Assembly (NCBI RefSeq): GCF_042680565.1
Contig: NZ_JBHUEJ010000002.1
Span: 62,001 to 126,000, forward strand
DNA from: Ottowia flava
Lineage (GTDB): Bacteria; Pseudomonadota; Gammaproteobacteria; Burkholderiales; Burkholderiaceae_C
Direction: 5' to 3'
DNA: 64,000 nucleotides
Below the pieces are notes generated by a model. The model was not told where the DNA came from and ran no database searches. It saw nothing but the letters and a program-made list of their open reading frames with translations. Made by a program: the position numbers and the translations under genes. This document shows, in pieces, positions 23,627 through 32,164 of the stretch. Position 1 is the first letter of the stretch; every line of letters begins with the position of its first letter.

Positions 23627-23880
23627 CCGACTCACTCCATTTGCGTGTCGCGCGCCGCGCAGCCGGCTGGCTGGAGCGCGCAGGGGCCGCGCCCCAGATG
23701 TTCGCTCAGTTGCGTCAGACGGACTACGTGTTCTGGTCCAAAGACCCGGCCGAGCGCGCGCTGCTGGCTGCGGCGGCGGAACTGGTCGACCTACTGGCCG
23801 AGTCGCCCGAGGGTCGGCAGGCCCTGGCTGATCTCCGTTTTGAGCCATTCCTTCAGCAAGTCGAACGTCCAGGAGGCTGA
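23623..23880 (+). CDS. Hypothetical phage protein, 85 aa
   Basis: ATG 23623 overlaps the preceding stop (ATGA). Predicted helical (ERALLAAAAELVDLLAESPEG). Its last 90 bases overlap the 3' end of the convergent DUF2513-like gene, so at least one of the two is translated at a cost; both have normal starts. Confidence 0.45.
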   Translation: MTDSLHLRVARRAAGWLERAGAAPQMFAQLRQTDYVFWSKDPAERALLAAAAELVDLLAESPEGRQALADLRFEPFLQQVERPGG

Positions 23881-24168
23881 GGGTTTGATGACCGTTTCTT
23901 TGGCTTTCTTCCAGATCGTGTCGCTGCGCACGGCGTCGGCGAATTCGCAGCCGGCCCAAGTCAGGCGCCAAACGAAGGCGTACTGGCCGTCGGATTCGCT
24001 CATGCCGACACGCACATTGGCCTTGACCAAGCCTGCCTCCTCCAGCCAAGCCACGTGCATGACGAACTCGCGTTCGTCGACCCCCGCAAGCTGTTGGAGT
24101 TGCGCGTACTGCGGCAGGTCCGCCGTTGCCAGGACGATCCGCCGGATCAAGTCCATGTCCCGTTTCAT
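23791..24168 (-). CDS. DUF2513-like protein
   Basis: 125 residues from ATG 24168. MKRDMDLIRRIVLATADLP, then HVAWLEEAGLVKAN and LTWAGCEFADAVRSDTIWKKAKE, is the standard plan of DUF2513 phage and chromosomal proteins, a winged-helix-like unit of unknown role. It reads against the rightward early genes and overlaps the 23623-23880 gene tail to tail by 90 bases. Confidence 0.75.
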   Translation of the reverse strand: MKRDMDLIRRIVLATADLPQYAQLQQLAGVDEREFVMHVAWLEEAGLVKANVRVGMSESDGQYAFVWRLTWAGCEFADAVRSDTIWKKAKETVIKPSASWTFDLLKEWLKTEISQGLPTLGRLGQ

Positions 24169-24467
24169 GTCCGCCCTCCGTGGCGATGGTTGTGTAGCAG
24201 CGCCCATCGTAGCTGCGGCAGGGGCGGGCGCCCCTTGTCTCCTGACCGCCCACTGCGGTCTTTTCCTCGGCCTTCGGGCCGGGGGCCTTTCTGACGCATC
24301 CGTTCGCAACCAGGTCGGCCACCGCGTGCCTGCCCGCCGGGGTGCCGGCAGCGTTCGGGTGCGTCAGAAAGGCGTGGGTCAAAGCCGTGTGCATGGCTTT
24401 TATTTTTCGTCCTGGGCAACTGGTGATTCAACCGGTGATTCGTTGAAATTTATCTATGGGGGCAGCC
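24169..24467. other. Non-coding region between divergent genes with a long inverted repeat
   Basis: About 300 bases without a gene, just before the replication module. It holds a hairpin with a TTCG loop (CCTCGGCC / GGCCGGGG around 24266-24283), a 14-bp inverted repeat (24285-24298 with 24360-24373) and a GGTGATTC direct repeat near 24422-24439. It could carry the early promoter, a small RNA or a replication origin. Confidence 0.5.
24285..24373. repeat. Perfect 14-bp inverted repeat, 61-base loop
   Basis: GCCTTTCTGACGCA at 24285-24298 and its exact complement TGCGTCAGAAAGGC at 24360-24373. The intervening sequence is GC-rich and can fold further. Confidence 0.8.
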
Positions 24468-24824
24468 ATGGAAAGACTACAGAAGGAGCTGGCGCTGTTG
24501 GGCCGGCTGGATGCGCCGTCGGTGGCGCCAATAGCGGTGGTGACGCTGGCGCGCACGTACCGCGACGCGGTGCGGCTGGCGTGGGCGCGCAAGCGGGTGC
24601 ACTACGCCACGCAGCGGCAGCTGGCGGCCGAGACGGGTATGCCGCCGCAACACGTGTCGGACTACCTGCACACGGACGACGGGCCTACCCGGCGCGACTT
24701 GCCGGCCTGGCGCATTCCGGAGTTCGAGGCGTTCGTGGGCAACACCATCGTCTCGCAATGGCTGGCGTTGCAGGCGCGGCTGACGGTGCTGGAAGAGCTG
24801 CAGGCCAGCCGGCTGGCGGCGTAG
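24468..24824 (+). CDS. Hypothetical helix-turn-helix phage protein, 118 aa
   Basis: ATG 24468 is preferred, with a G-rich ribosome site at 24457-24462; ATG 24456 is in frame. The middle part THYATQRQLAAETGMPPQHVSDYL (minus its first residue here: HYATQRQLAAETGMPPQHV) looks like a helix-turn-helix of Cro/CI type, suggesting a regulator of the replication genes. No firm family. Confidence 0.5.
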   Translation: MERLQKELALLGRLDAPSVAPIAVVTLARTYRDAVRLAWARKRVHYATQRQLAAETGMPPQHVSDYLHTDDGPTRRDLPAWRIPEFEAFVGNTIVSQWLALQARLTVLEELQASRLAA

Positions 24825-24849
24825 CGGGGCAGCGCACCGGAGGCGCCGC

Positions 24850-25158
24850 ATGAGGCCCGCCGGTGAAGTGCGCCAGGCGCTGCTGCAGGCGGCCGCTGAT
24901 CTGACCACGCCGGACCGCGCGCCCACCTTGGGCGAGCTGGCCGAGCACGCCCAGGTGGGCTATGCGCACGCGCGCTGGTCGGTGCAGAACATGGCGCGGG
25001 CAGGGGCGCTGCGCATCGTGCGAACGCGCCGCGTGGCCTACCGCAACCGGCCGGTGGCGGAGTACGTGCTGGCCGACCGCACACAGCAGGGGCAGGGCGC
25101 GGGCGCAGGGCACTTTGCGCTGCAGGCGGCGGTGCGGGCATGGGGTGTGGCCGCCTGA
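24850..25158 (+). CDS. Winged-helix DNA-binding protein, 102 aa
   Basis: The first 70 residues (LTTPDRAPTLGELAEHAQ, then ARWSVQNMARAGALRIVRTRRV) follow the helix-turn-helix-wing pattern seen in small phage replication-region regulators. It lies 25 bases after the previous gene and 36 before the primase/helicase gene. Confidence 0.5.
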   Translation: MRPAGEVRQALLQAAADLTTPDRAPTLGELAEHAQVGYAHARWSVQNMARAGALRIVRTRRVAYRNRPVAEYVLADRTQQGQGAGAGHFALQAAVRAWGVAA

Positions 25159-25194
25159 CGGGCGCGCCACAGGAACAGAGCGAAGGGGCGGGGT

Positions 25195-27849
25195 TTGAAC
25201 CAGTCACGGGCGCCGTTGCCGCCCATCAATTTCGCGGCGCTGGCCGATGCGCTGTTGGCGCGGGCCGACGCGCTGGTGGCGGCCTGGTTGCCGGGTGGCC
25301 ACCGCGAGGGGCACGAATACAAGTGCGGCAGTCTTTCCGGGGGCAAGGGCAGCAGCTGCTCGATCAACCTGACGACCGGTGCCTGGGCCGACTTCGCCAC
25401 CGACGAAAAGGGTGGCGACCTGATCGGGCTGTACAAGGCCATCCACGGCCTGGCCGACATGGGCAAGGCAGCCGTGCAGGTGGCGCGCGACGAAGGCCTG
25501 GAAGACGTGGCCGGGGTGCAGCGCGACACGCAGCACCAGCGGGCAGAGCGCCCACCCGCGCCGCCGGCACCGCCCGCACCCCTGCGCCCACGCGAGTCCT
25601 GGCAGACCCTGCTGCCGGTGCCGGACTTTGCGCCCGCGCCCACCTTCAGCCATTACCACCGCGGCGCCGACACCATCGCGCGCAAGGCCACCTACCGCGT
25701 GGGTGGGCAGCTGCTGGGCTACGTGGTGCGCTTTCGCACCAGCGATGGCGGCAAGGACGATATCCCCTACACGTTCTGCCAGTCCGCCGCGGACGGTGCG
25801 GCCAAGTGGCAGTGGCGCCAGTTCGACGAGCCGCGCCCCCTGTTCCTGCCCGGTGGCGAGCTGCCCACGCGCGAGGGCGAGCCGCCGCGCACCGTGGTGC
25901 TGGTGGAAGGCGAGCGCAAGGCCGAGATGCTGCAGGCGCTGCTGGATGGCGGTGCGCCCGGCGTGTACGTGGTGGCCAGCTGGCCCGGTGGCAGCAAGGC
26001 CTGGGACAAGGCGCTGTGGTCCTGGGTGGCCGGCTGCACGGTGGTGGCCTGGCCCGACTGCGATTCGCAGCGCGAGCAGCTGACCACGGCCGAGCGCAAG
26101 GCCTGCGGTGATGACCCGGTGGCGCTGGAAGTGGCGCGCGCGGCCAAGCCCTTCAAGCCCGCTGACAAGCAGCCCGGCCTGCTGGCCATGCGCCGCATCG
26201 GCTGGCTGCTGACGCGCGAGCACGGCTGCGCTGTGAGCATCCTGCCCATCGACGAGCCCGGCGTGCGCAAGAGCGGCTGGGACGCCGCCGACGCTATCGA
26301 AGAAGGCTGGGACTTCGACCGCGTGCTGAAGTACTTCGGCCAGGCGCAGCCCTTGCCGCCTGACCCGGATGCGGCCGCCCCCGAGCCTGCGCCTGGCGCG
26401 GGCGGTGGCGGCGAGCCGCCCAAAAAAATCGAAGGCCCCGTTGGCACTGCGGACGGGGATGATGTCGGTTCGTCGCGGCCGATGCCCTGGTGGCTGGCGC
26501 CGTACTGGGACGACGTCAAGGAGCGCTGGCTGGTCTCGCGCAAGCTGGTCATCCGCGCGCTGGAGGAAGATCCCGCGCTGGCTGGTGTGCTGGGCGCGAA
26601 CCAGCTGACAAACACCATCGACGCGCGGCGTGACTGGCCTTGGCCGCACGGCAAGGCAGGCCCCGTGCGCGCCAGCACCGAGCTGATGCTGGGTGCCTAC
26701 CTGAGTCGAACCTACGGCCTGCCCAGCATCGCGCGCGCGGCCCTGGCCGAGGGCATAGAGACGGTGGCTTTCTCGAACCCGTTTCACCCGGTGCGGGAAT
26801 ACCTCGCGGGTCTGGCCTGGGACGGCAAGCCGCGCTTGGCGAAGTGGCTGATGTTCGTGATCGGCGAAACGCCAGACACCTTGCCGCCGCGCGTGGCGGA
26901 GTACCTGGCGCTGGTGGGGCAGTACTTCGTCATGGGCCTGGTGGCGCGCGTGCTGGACCCTGGCTGCAAGTTCGACTATTGCCTGGTGTTGGAAGGCAAG
27001 GGCGGGCGCTACAAGAGCACGGCGCTGAAGACGCTGGTGGGCAAGGCGTTCTTCTCGGACACGCGCTTTGACGTGCAGAAGAACAAGGAAGCACAAGAGC
27101 AGGTGCAAGGCGTCTGGTTGTACGAGCTGGGCGAGCTGGCGCACTTCAACAAGGCGGGCGTGGACGAGATCAAGGCCTTCGTCAGCAGCGAGGTCGACCG
27201 CTACCGGCCTGCGTACGGCAAGCAGGTGGACAGCTTTCCGCGCCAGTGCGTGCTGGCCGCCACCACCAACAACCGCAAGTACCTGCGGGACAAGACGGGC
27301 AACCGCCGCTTCTGGCCGGTGCCGGTGGCGCACGTCATGAACGTGGCCTGGATCGAGAGGTGGCGGGACCAGCTGTTTGCGGAGGCGCAGGCGCTGTATC
27401 TGGCGGGCGAGCGCTACTGGCCCGACGAGGACACCGAGGAACGCCTGTTCGTGCCCATGCAGCAGGAGCGCCTGGTGGTCGACGCGATCGAGGAAGAGCT
27501 GCTGCGGCTGCTGACGCGCTCGCCCGGCGTCCAGGGCTCCGAGGCCGAAATCAACGAGCTGACTGCCCATGTCTCGGTCGCGCAGCTGATCAAGGCGCTC
27601 GGCGTCGACGTGGGCAAGGCCAATGCGGGTCTGCAGTCGCAGATCCGCGCCTGGCTGGATCAGGAGGGCTGGGACCAGAAGAAGGTGCCTGTCGGCCCGG
27701 TGCGCCTCATGCGGTACGTGCGCCCGGCCCGCTGGCCTGAGCCCGAGCTGGATGGCGACGAAGGTGCGCCACCAGATGTGCCTCCCGCCGGCGATGCCGG
27801 CGCGGTGGTGACCGCCAATGCCACAGGAGCTGACGATGAGCCGTTCTAG
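25195..27849 (+). CDS. Primase/helicase of VapE (D5-like) type with TOPRIM segment
   Basis: 884 residues, start TTG 25195 behind a purine-rich GAAGGGGCGGGG. The N-terminus (EYKCGSLSGGKGSSC, WADFATDEKGGDL) resembles a primase-type zinc or CHC2-like region. VLVEGERKAEMLQAL near residue 240 is a TOPRIM motif. After a linker comes the VapE domain: Walker A GKGGRYKSTALKTLVG near 600, then GVWLYELGELAHF, an LAATTNNRKYL sensor segment and TGNRRFWPV. It should start phage DNA replication as primase plus SF3-like helicase. It is the largest early gene. Confidence 0.88.
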   Translation: MNQSRAPLPPINFAALADALLARADALVAAWLPGGHREGHEYKCGSLSGGKGSSCSINLTTGAWADFATDEKGGDLIGLYKAIHGLADMGKAAVQVARDEGLEDVAGVQRDTQHQRAERPPAPPAPPAPLRPRESWQTLLPVPDFAPAPTFSHYHRGADTIARKATYRVGGQLLGYVVRFRTSDGGKDDIPYTFCQSAADGAAKWQWRQFDEPRPLFLPGGELPTREGEPPRTVVLVEGERKAEMLQALLDGGAPGVYVVASWPGGSKAWDKALWSWVAGCTVVAWPDCDSQREQLTTAERKACGDDPVALEVARAAKPFKPADKQPGLLAMRRIGWLLTREHGCAVSILPIDEPGVRKSGWDAADAIEEGWDFDRVLKYFGQAQPLPPDPDAAAPEPAPGAGGGGEPPKKIEGPVGTADGDDVGSSRPMPWWLAPYWDDVKERWLVSRKLVIRALEEDPALAGVLGANQLTNTIDARRDWPWPHGKAGPVRASTELMLGAYLSRTYGLPSIARAALAEGIETVAFSNPFHPVREYLAGLAWDGKPRLAKWLMFVIGETPDTLPPRVAEYLALVGQYFVMGLVARVLDPGCKFDYCLVLEGKGGRYKSTALKTLVGKAFFSDTRFDVQKNKEAQEQVQGVWLYELGELAHFNKAGVDEIKAFVSSEVDRYRPAYGKQVDSFPRQCVLAATTNNRKYLRDKTGNRRFWPVPVAHVMNVAWIERWRDQLFAEAQALYLAGERYWPDEDTEERLFVPMQQERLVVDAIEEELLRLLTRSPGVQGSEAEINELTAHVSVAQLIKALGVDVGKANAGLQSQIRAWLDQEGWDQKKVPVGPVRLMRYVRPARWPEPELDGDEGAPPDVPPAGDAGAVVTANATGADDEPF

Positions 27850-28096
27850 CGTGAGGGGGTTGCGTAAGCGTGCGCAGGCCCGAGTCCGTTTGGCCTGGCT
27901 GCTCAGGCGCCTGCAGCGCGAGGATGCGCAGCGTTATGCCGCCATTGGTGCAGCTGCGGACGCATGGGTCAATTCCATGTTCGAAGTGGATAGAAGGTTG
28001 GCGCAAGTCGTGTGCGACAGCTTTATGAGCGACCTGCGCAGGCTGTTCAAAGAGACGGTCCTCATGCCCATGGTGCGCGGCATCGTGAAGGACTGA
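27836..28096 (+). CDS. Hypothetical basic phage protein, 86 aa
   Basis: ATG 27836 with AGGAGC 7 bases upstream, overlapping the end of the primase/helicase gene by 14 bases. Arg-rich N-terminus (MSRSSVRGLRKRAQARVRLA) and a helical remainder. Unrecognised. Confidence 0.5.
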   Translation: MSRSSVRGLRKRAQARVRLAWLLRRLQREDAQRYAAIGAAADAWVNSMFEVDRRLAQVVCDSFMSDLRRLFKETVLMPMVRGIVKD

Positions 28097-28544
28097 CCAC
28101 CACGATGCGCCGCACCCTTTCATCAACCAGCACGGAGCTGCCGACGATGCACCCTGACCAGCCGGTCGCGGTGCGCGAATCGCGCCGTGCCCCCAACCGC
28201 ACAAGACGCAAGACTGGCAGTGCGGGCCACGCAGTGGAGGGCGCACCGATGGTGCGGTGCGCCCGTGGGGGCGCGAACGCGGGGACGTCGGTGGGAGCGG
28301 CCATGTAGCGCCGCGCTGTCCACTGTCCGACGTGTCCACCCTTTTCCCATAGGGGGCTATGGATGCCACTTACCAACCCTGAGCGAGGTTGCGCCGCTGC
28401 ATGGTCTGGTGAGTGTTTTAGGGGCGGTGGCCGATGCGTATTTGCCAATGCGGGCGGGCGAGTGCAGGCGTGTGCACAGGCACGCTCGCGCGCGCCCAGG
28501 GGTGCGATCTCACGATTTATCTCCTTAAAGAAGTGGAGGACAGA
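28097..28544. other. Weakly coding stretch between early genes
   Basis: About 450 bases. The only candidate is a 67-codon frame (28105-28308, MRRTLSSTSTELP), basic and low in complexity, without a good ribosome site; I cannot support it as a gene. Nothing else is recognised. Confidence 0.35.
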
Positions 28545-28865
28545 GTGGACAGCAGGACAGAGCAAGAACAGGCGGCAGCGGTGGCCAAGGGCCTGGCCAC
28601 GATCAAGGCGCACATGCCCCAGACCTACGCGGACATCCAGGCCAAGGCCAAGGGGTCGCTGGGCAACGAGGCCTTCGCGCTGGTGCGCCGGTCACTGAGG
28701 GGTGAGCCCAATTGCTTCTACGCCATCGAGGGCGGCCACGTGGTGGGCGCACCCTTCATGGACATGGCGGCTAACCTGGAAGAAGTGATCACGTTGGGTT
28801 TGGCTTTCGGCATCGGCTTCATGATCGTCTGGCCGACGGGAGGGTCTGCGCATGGCACGCATTGA
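28545..28865 (+). CDS. Hypothetical phage protein with C-terminal hydrophobic segment, 106 aa
   Basis: Start GTG 28545 is chosen because GGAGGA lies 5 bases upstream; a longer frame from ATG 28434 has Cys-rich, atypical sequence. The first half is helical and Gln/Lys rich, and the end LEEVITLGLAFGIGFMIVWP may be a membrane helix. It overlaps the Q-like gene by 14 bases. Confidence 0.5.
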   Translation: MDSRTEQEQAAAVAKGLATIKAHMPQTYADIQAKAKGSLGNEAFALVRRSLRGEPNCFYAIEGGHVVGAPFMDMAANLEEVITLGLAFGIGFMIVWPTGGSAHGTH

Positions 28866-29259
28866 ATGGGTGCGCCAGCGCCTGGAGAACTGGGCGCGCT
28901 GGACCACGCAGCGCAGCGAGGGCGCGCTGGGCTACCCGAAGCAGTCGGCCTTCGCGCGCCTGGCCGGGCGTGGGCGTCGTGCCGACACAGTGATCCCCAT
29001 CGACAGCGTAGACGCCAGCCTGACCGACGATGCGGTGCAAGCCCTGCGCTGGGAGCGGCCGCACCTGTACCTGACGCTGGTGCACATCTACGTGCAGGGC
29101 TCGGACATCAAGCGCACGGCGGTCAAGCTGTGCAAGGCGGAGTCGACCATCAAGGCGCACCTGGAGCAGGCGGACCAGGCGCTGGCGATGTGGTTCCGCG
29201 ACCGGGCGCGGCTGGCCGATGAGGTGCGCCAGCGCGCGGCGGGGGGTTTTACTACATAG
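28852..29259 (+). CDS. Late antiterminator Q-like protein
   Basis: 135 residues. The arrangement (ALGYPKQSAFARL, then a hydrophobic HLYLTLVHIYVQG, then IKRTAVKLCKAESTIKAHLEQAD resembling a sigma-region-4 helix-turn-helix) fits phage Q-type antiterminators. Its position as the last early gene, followed by a strong hairpin and then the whole late operon, supports this. The family match is from pattern and context, not a unique signature. Confidence 0.55.
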   Translation: MARIEWVRQRLENWARWTTQRSEGALGYPKQSAFARLAGRGRRADTVIPIDSVDASLTDDAVQALRWERPHLYLTLVHIYVQGSDIKRTAVKLCKAESTIKAHLEQADQALAMWFRDRARLADEVRQRAAGGFTT

Positions 29260-29357
29260 ACTTCTTTGGCACATTTCAGGCAAGCTGCAGCGAACGTGTG
29301 TCCCGAGGGTTTGTGCCCCCACCCCCCGAGCACCACGGCACACGTGCAGCCCACCCC

Positions 29358-29397
29358 GAAGCCCGGCAGGTTCGCCCCCTTGCCGGGCTTCACCTTT
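29358..29397 (+). terminator. Strong hairpin terminator before the late operon
   Basis: A perfect 11-bp stem (GAAGCCCGGCA / TGCCGGGCTTC) with a 12-base loop, followed by ACCTTTTGT. Its place right after the Q-like gene is where a Q-dependent late terminator would be. Confidence 0.7.
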
Positions 29398-29407
29398 TGT
29401 AGCTGCC

Positions 29408-29782
29408 ATGCCCAAGTCCGCCCCGCGCCCATGCTCTGCACCGGGCTGTGGCGTGCTGGTGCATGACGGATCAGGGCGCTGTGCCAAGCATGCACGCGCG
29501 GCCTGGGTCAAAGCCCAGCCGACCAAGCGCATCACCGGCCGGCGCCTGCAAGCCATGCGCGCTGCGCTGTTCGCCCGGTCGCCCCTGTGCGCCGAGTGCG
29601 AGCGGCAAGGCCGCGTGACCCCCGCCACCGAACGCGACCACATCGTGCCCCTGGCCGAAGGCGGCGCCGACGACGACACGAACGTGCAAGGCCTGTGCCA
29701 TGCATGCCACGAAGAGAAGCGCAAGGCCGAATCCACCCGAGGCCAGCGCCGCGCCCGAGGCATCCCACCCCCAGCCCGGTGA
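29408..29782 (+). CDS. HNH endonuclease
   Basis: 124 residues from ATG 29408. Zinc-binding C-x2-C pairs (LCAECERQG and LCHACHEEK) surround the ERDHIVPLAEGGADDDTNVQGL core that holds the catalytic His. In HK97-like phages an HNH protein encoded beside the terminase is needed with it for cutting at cos. It is the first gene of the late cluster. A longer upstream frame includes the terminator and is rejected. Confidence 0.9.
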   Translation: MPKSAPRPCSAPGCGVLVHDGSGRCAKHARAAWVKAQPTKRITGRRLQAMRAALFARSPLCAECERQGRVTPATERDHIVPLAEGGADDDTNVQGLCHACHEEKRKAESTRGQRRARGIPPPAR

Positions 29783-29908
29783 CCGCACCGACCGGGGGGG
29801 AGGGGGGTAAGAAAGTTCGCCCCCTCCACCCCGGAAACCGACCGGTTCCTCGAATTTTTGCGTGCGCAGGTTTCGGGGGAGGGGGTACCCAGATAGGAGT
29901 AGTGACAA
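29783..29908 (+). other. Possible cos region
   Basis: A 126-base gap between the HNH and terminase small subunit genes, with extreme G- and C-runs and the block GGTTCCTCGAATTTTTGCG. This is where cohesive-end sites lie in HNH-containing P27-type phages. The nick positions cannot be read from one sequence. Confidence 0.35.
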
Positions 29909-30466
29909 GTGAGTGGTTCGCGTGGTCCTTTGCCCAAACCAGCGGCATTGCGCCTGCTGGAAGGCAACGCCAGCAAGCGTGCGCTTGACCTTTCGGCGGG
30001 CGTCAATCCGACGATTGCCGTTCCCGACGCCCCGCGCCACCTCGGCAGGGAAGCGCGCAAGGAATGGAAGCGCATCACGCCGCTGCTGGAAGAGCTGGGC
30101 CTGATCTCCGGCCTCGACCGCGCCGCCCTCGCGCTGTACTGCCAGACCGCCGGGCGCCTGGCTGAATTGGAGACCTCGTTCAACCGCAAGGTCGATCAGC
30201 GCGTCAAAGACGGCATGGATTACAGCGACGCCGTCTACGAAGTCAGCCACGCCATCACCCCCAGCGGGTACGCCCAGCAATCCGTCCTCGTGCAGCTCAT
30301 CAGTCGCAACCGCGAACAGCTGCACCGCTACCTGCAGCACTTTGGCCTGTCGCCCGCCGCCCGCGGGCGCGTCCAGGCCAGCAACAACCAGCAGATCGGT
30401 CTGCCTGGCATTGAACCCAAACCCGAAGCGCCCGCCGGCTTCGCCAAATTCAGCGTCGTCAACTAA
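29909..30466 (+). CDS. terS: Terminase small subunit, P27 family
   Basis: 185 residues, start GTG 29909 with TAGGAG upstream. SGSRGPLPKPAALRLLEGNASKR and the following APRHLGREARKEWKRI are the typical opening of P27-type small terminases. It binds the packaging site and recruits TerL. It lies 3 bases before the large subunit. Confidence 0.92.
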   Translation: MSGSRGPLPKPAALRLLEGNASKRALDLSAGVNPTIAVPDAPRHLGREARKEWKRITPLLEELGLISGLDRAALALYCQTAGRLAELETSFNRKVDQRVKDGMDYSDAVYEVSHAITPSGYAQQSVLVQLISRNREQLHRYLQHFGLSPAARGRVQASNNQQIGLPGIEPKPEAPAGFAKFSVVN

Positions 30467-30469
30467 CGC

Positions 30470-32164
30470 ATGAGCGATCACTTGGCCTTGGCCCACCAGT
30501 ACATGGACGGTGTAGCCAGCGGAGCCGTGCCCGCCTGTAAGTGGACCCGCCTCGCCGTCGATCGCCAACTCGCTGACCTCGCCCGCCCCATCTCCACCGA
30601 CTGGCCCTGGACGTTCGATGCCCAGCGCGCCGTCCGTCCCTGCGAGTTCATCGAGCTGCTCCCCCACATCAAAGGCAAGTGGGCGCGTGAAGGACGTCTG
30701 ATCGAACTCGTCGGCTGGCAGTGCTTCATCCTCACCACCGTCTTCGGCTGGGTCCACCGCGACACCGGCTTGCGCCGCTTCCGCGAGGTCTACATCGAAG
30801 TCCCCCGCAAAAACGCCAAGTCCACCCTCAGCTCCGGCGTCGCCCTCTACATGCTCACCGCCGACGGTGAACACGGTGCCGAGGTCTACAGCGCCGCCAC
30901 CACCCGCGACCAGGCCCGCATCGTGTTCGATGACGCCCGCGGCATGGCCGAACGCTCCCCAGGCCTGCGCTACCACTGCGGCCTGGCCATCATGCAGCAC
31001 AGCCTCACCGTCGCGCAGACCTCCAGCAAATTCGCCCCGCTCGCCGCGGAAGGCAGCACCCTCGACGGCCTCAACGTCCACTTCGCCGTCATCGACGAGC
31101 TGCACGCCCACAAGACCCGCGCCGTCTACGACGTCATCGACACCGCCCGCGGCGCGCGCGAACAGTCCCTGCTGTGGAACATCACCACCGCCGGCACCGA
31201 CCGCAGCGGCATCTGCTACGAACGCCGCACCCACGTCACCAAAGTCCTCGGCGGCGTCGTGGACGACCCGGCCCTCTTCGGCGTCGTCTACACCCTGGAC
31301 GAAGCCGACGACCCCTTCGACCGCGCCGCCTGGGCCAAAGCCAACCCCAACTGGGGCGTCAGCGTGCTGCCCGACGACATGGAAGCCGCCGCCCGCAAGG
31401 CCGAAGCCATGCCCTCGGCCCTCAACAACTTCCTCACCAAACGGCTGGACGTCTGGGTCAGCGGCGAATCCCCCTGGATGGACATGCGCGCCTGGGACAA
31501 GTGCGGCGCCCCCGCGCTGCGCGACCTCAGCGCGTTCGCCGGTCGCCCCGCCTGGATCGGCCTCGACCTGGCCCAGAAGAAGGACTTCGCTGCCGCCAGC
31601 CTCGTATTCCAGGACGACGACGGCCGCTGGTGCGTGTGCACACGTCTGTACCTTAACGAGCTGGCCATCCAGGAAAGCGGCAACGCCCACCTCGCCGGCT
31701 GGGCGCGCCAGGGCTACGTCAGCGTCACCGATGGCGACCTGACCGACTTCGACGTCGTCGCCGACGACCTGCGCCAGCTCTGCCGCGACTTCGACGTGCA
31801 AGAGATCGCCTTCGACCCGGCGCTGTCCATGTACTTCGCCGGCAAGCTGATTGAAGAGGGCCTGCCCCTGGTCGAAATCCAGCAGCGCTCCATGTTCTTC
31901 ACCCAGCCGCTGCTTCAGATCGAGAACATGGTCCTCGAAGGCCTGCTGCGCCACGACGCCAACCCCGTCATGGCCTGGATGGTCAGCAACCTCGTCGTCA
32001 AGGTCAGCAAGTTCAACGAGCTGCGCGCCCCCACCAAAGAGCGCCCAGAAAACAAGATCGACGGCCCCATCGCCATGCTCATGGCGCTGGGCCGCGCGCT
32101 CGCCGCCCAACCCGCAGGCGACCTTGACGACTACCTCGCCAGCTTCGCCCCCGCCCCCGCCTGA
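30470..32164 (+). CDS. terL: Terminase large subunit
   Basis: 564 residues, ATPase plus nuclease. Walker A-like VPRKNAKSTL lies near residue 110, Walker B FAVIDELHAHK near 205, and the nuclease domain begins WIGLDLAQKKDFAA near 364 with a second acidic segment IAFDPALSMYF near 448. It packages DNA into the prohead through the portal. Its TGA overlaps the portal ATG. Confidence 0.95.
   Translation: MSDHLALAHQYMDGVASGAVPACKWTRLAVDRQLADLARPISTDWPWTFDAQRAVRPCEFIELLPHIKGKWAREGRLIELVGWQCFILTTVFGWVHRDTGLRRFREVYIEVPRKNAKSTLSSGVALYMLTADGEHGAEVYSAATTRDQARIVFDDARGMAERSPGLRYHCGLAIMQHSLTVAQTSSKFAPLAAEGSTLDGLNVHFAVIDELHAHKTRAVYDVIDTARGAREQSLLWNITTAGTDRSGICYERRTHVTKVLGGVVDDPALFGVVYTLDEADDPFDRAAWAKANPNWGVSVLPDDMEAAARKAEAMPSALNNFLTKRLDVWVSGESPWMDMRAWDKCGAPALRDLSAFAGRPAWIGLDLAQKKDFAAASLVFQDDDGRWCVCTRLYLNELAIQESGNAHLAGWARQGYVSVTDGDLTDFDVVADDLRQLCRDFDVQEIAFDPALSMYFAGKLIEEGLPLVEIQQRSMFFTQPLLQIENMVLEGLLRHDANPVMAWMVSNLVVKVSKFNELRAPTKERPENKIDGPIAMLMALGRALAAQPAGDLDDYLASFAPAPA

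Noticed and set aside
24285..24373. CRISPR repeat or insertion-sequence end
   Set aside because: A single inverted pair with no further copies, no transposase and no target duplication.
28105..28308. A 67-codon basic open frame
   Set aside because: Low complexity, no ribosome site and no recognisable domain; listed only as part of a non-coding stretch.
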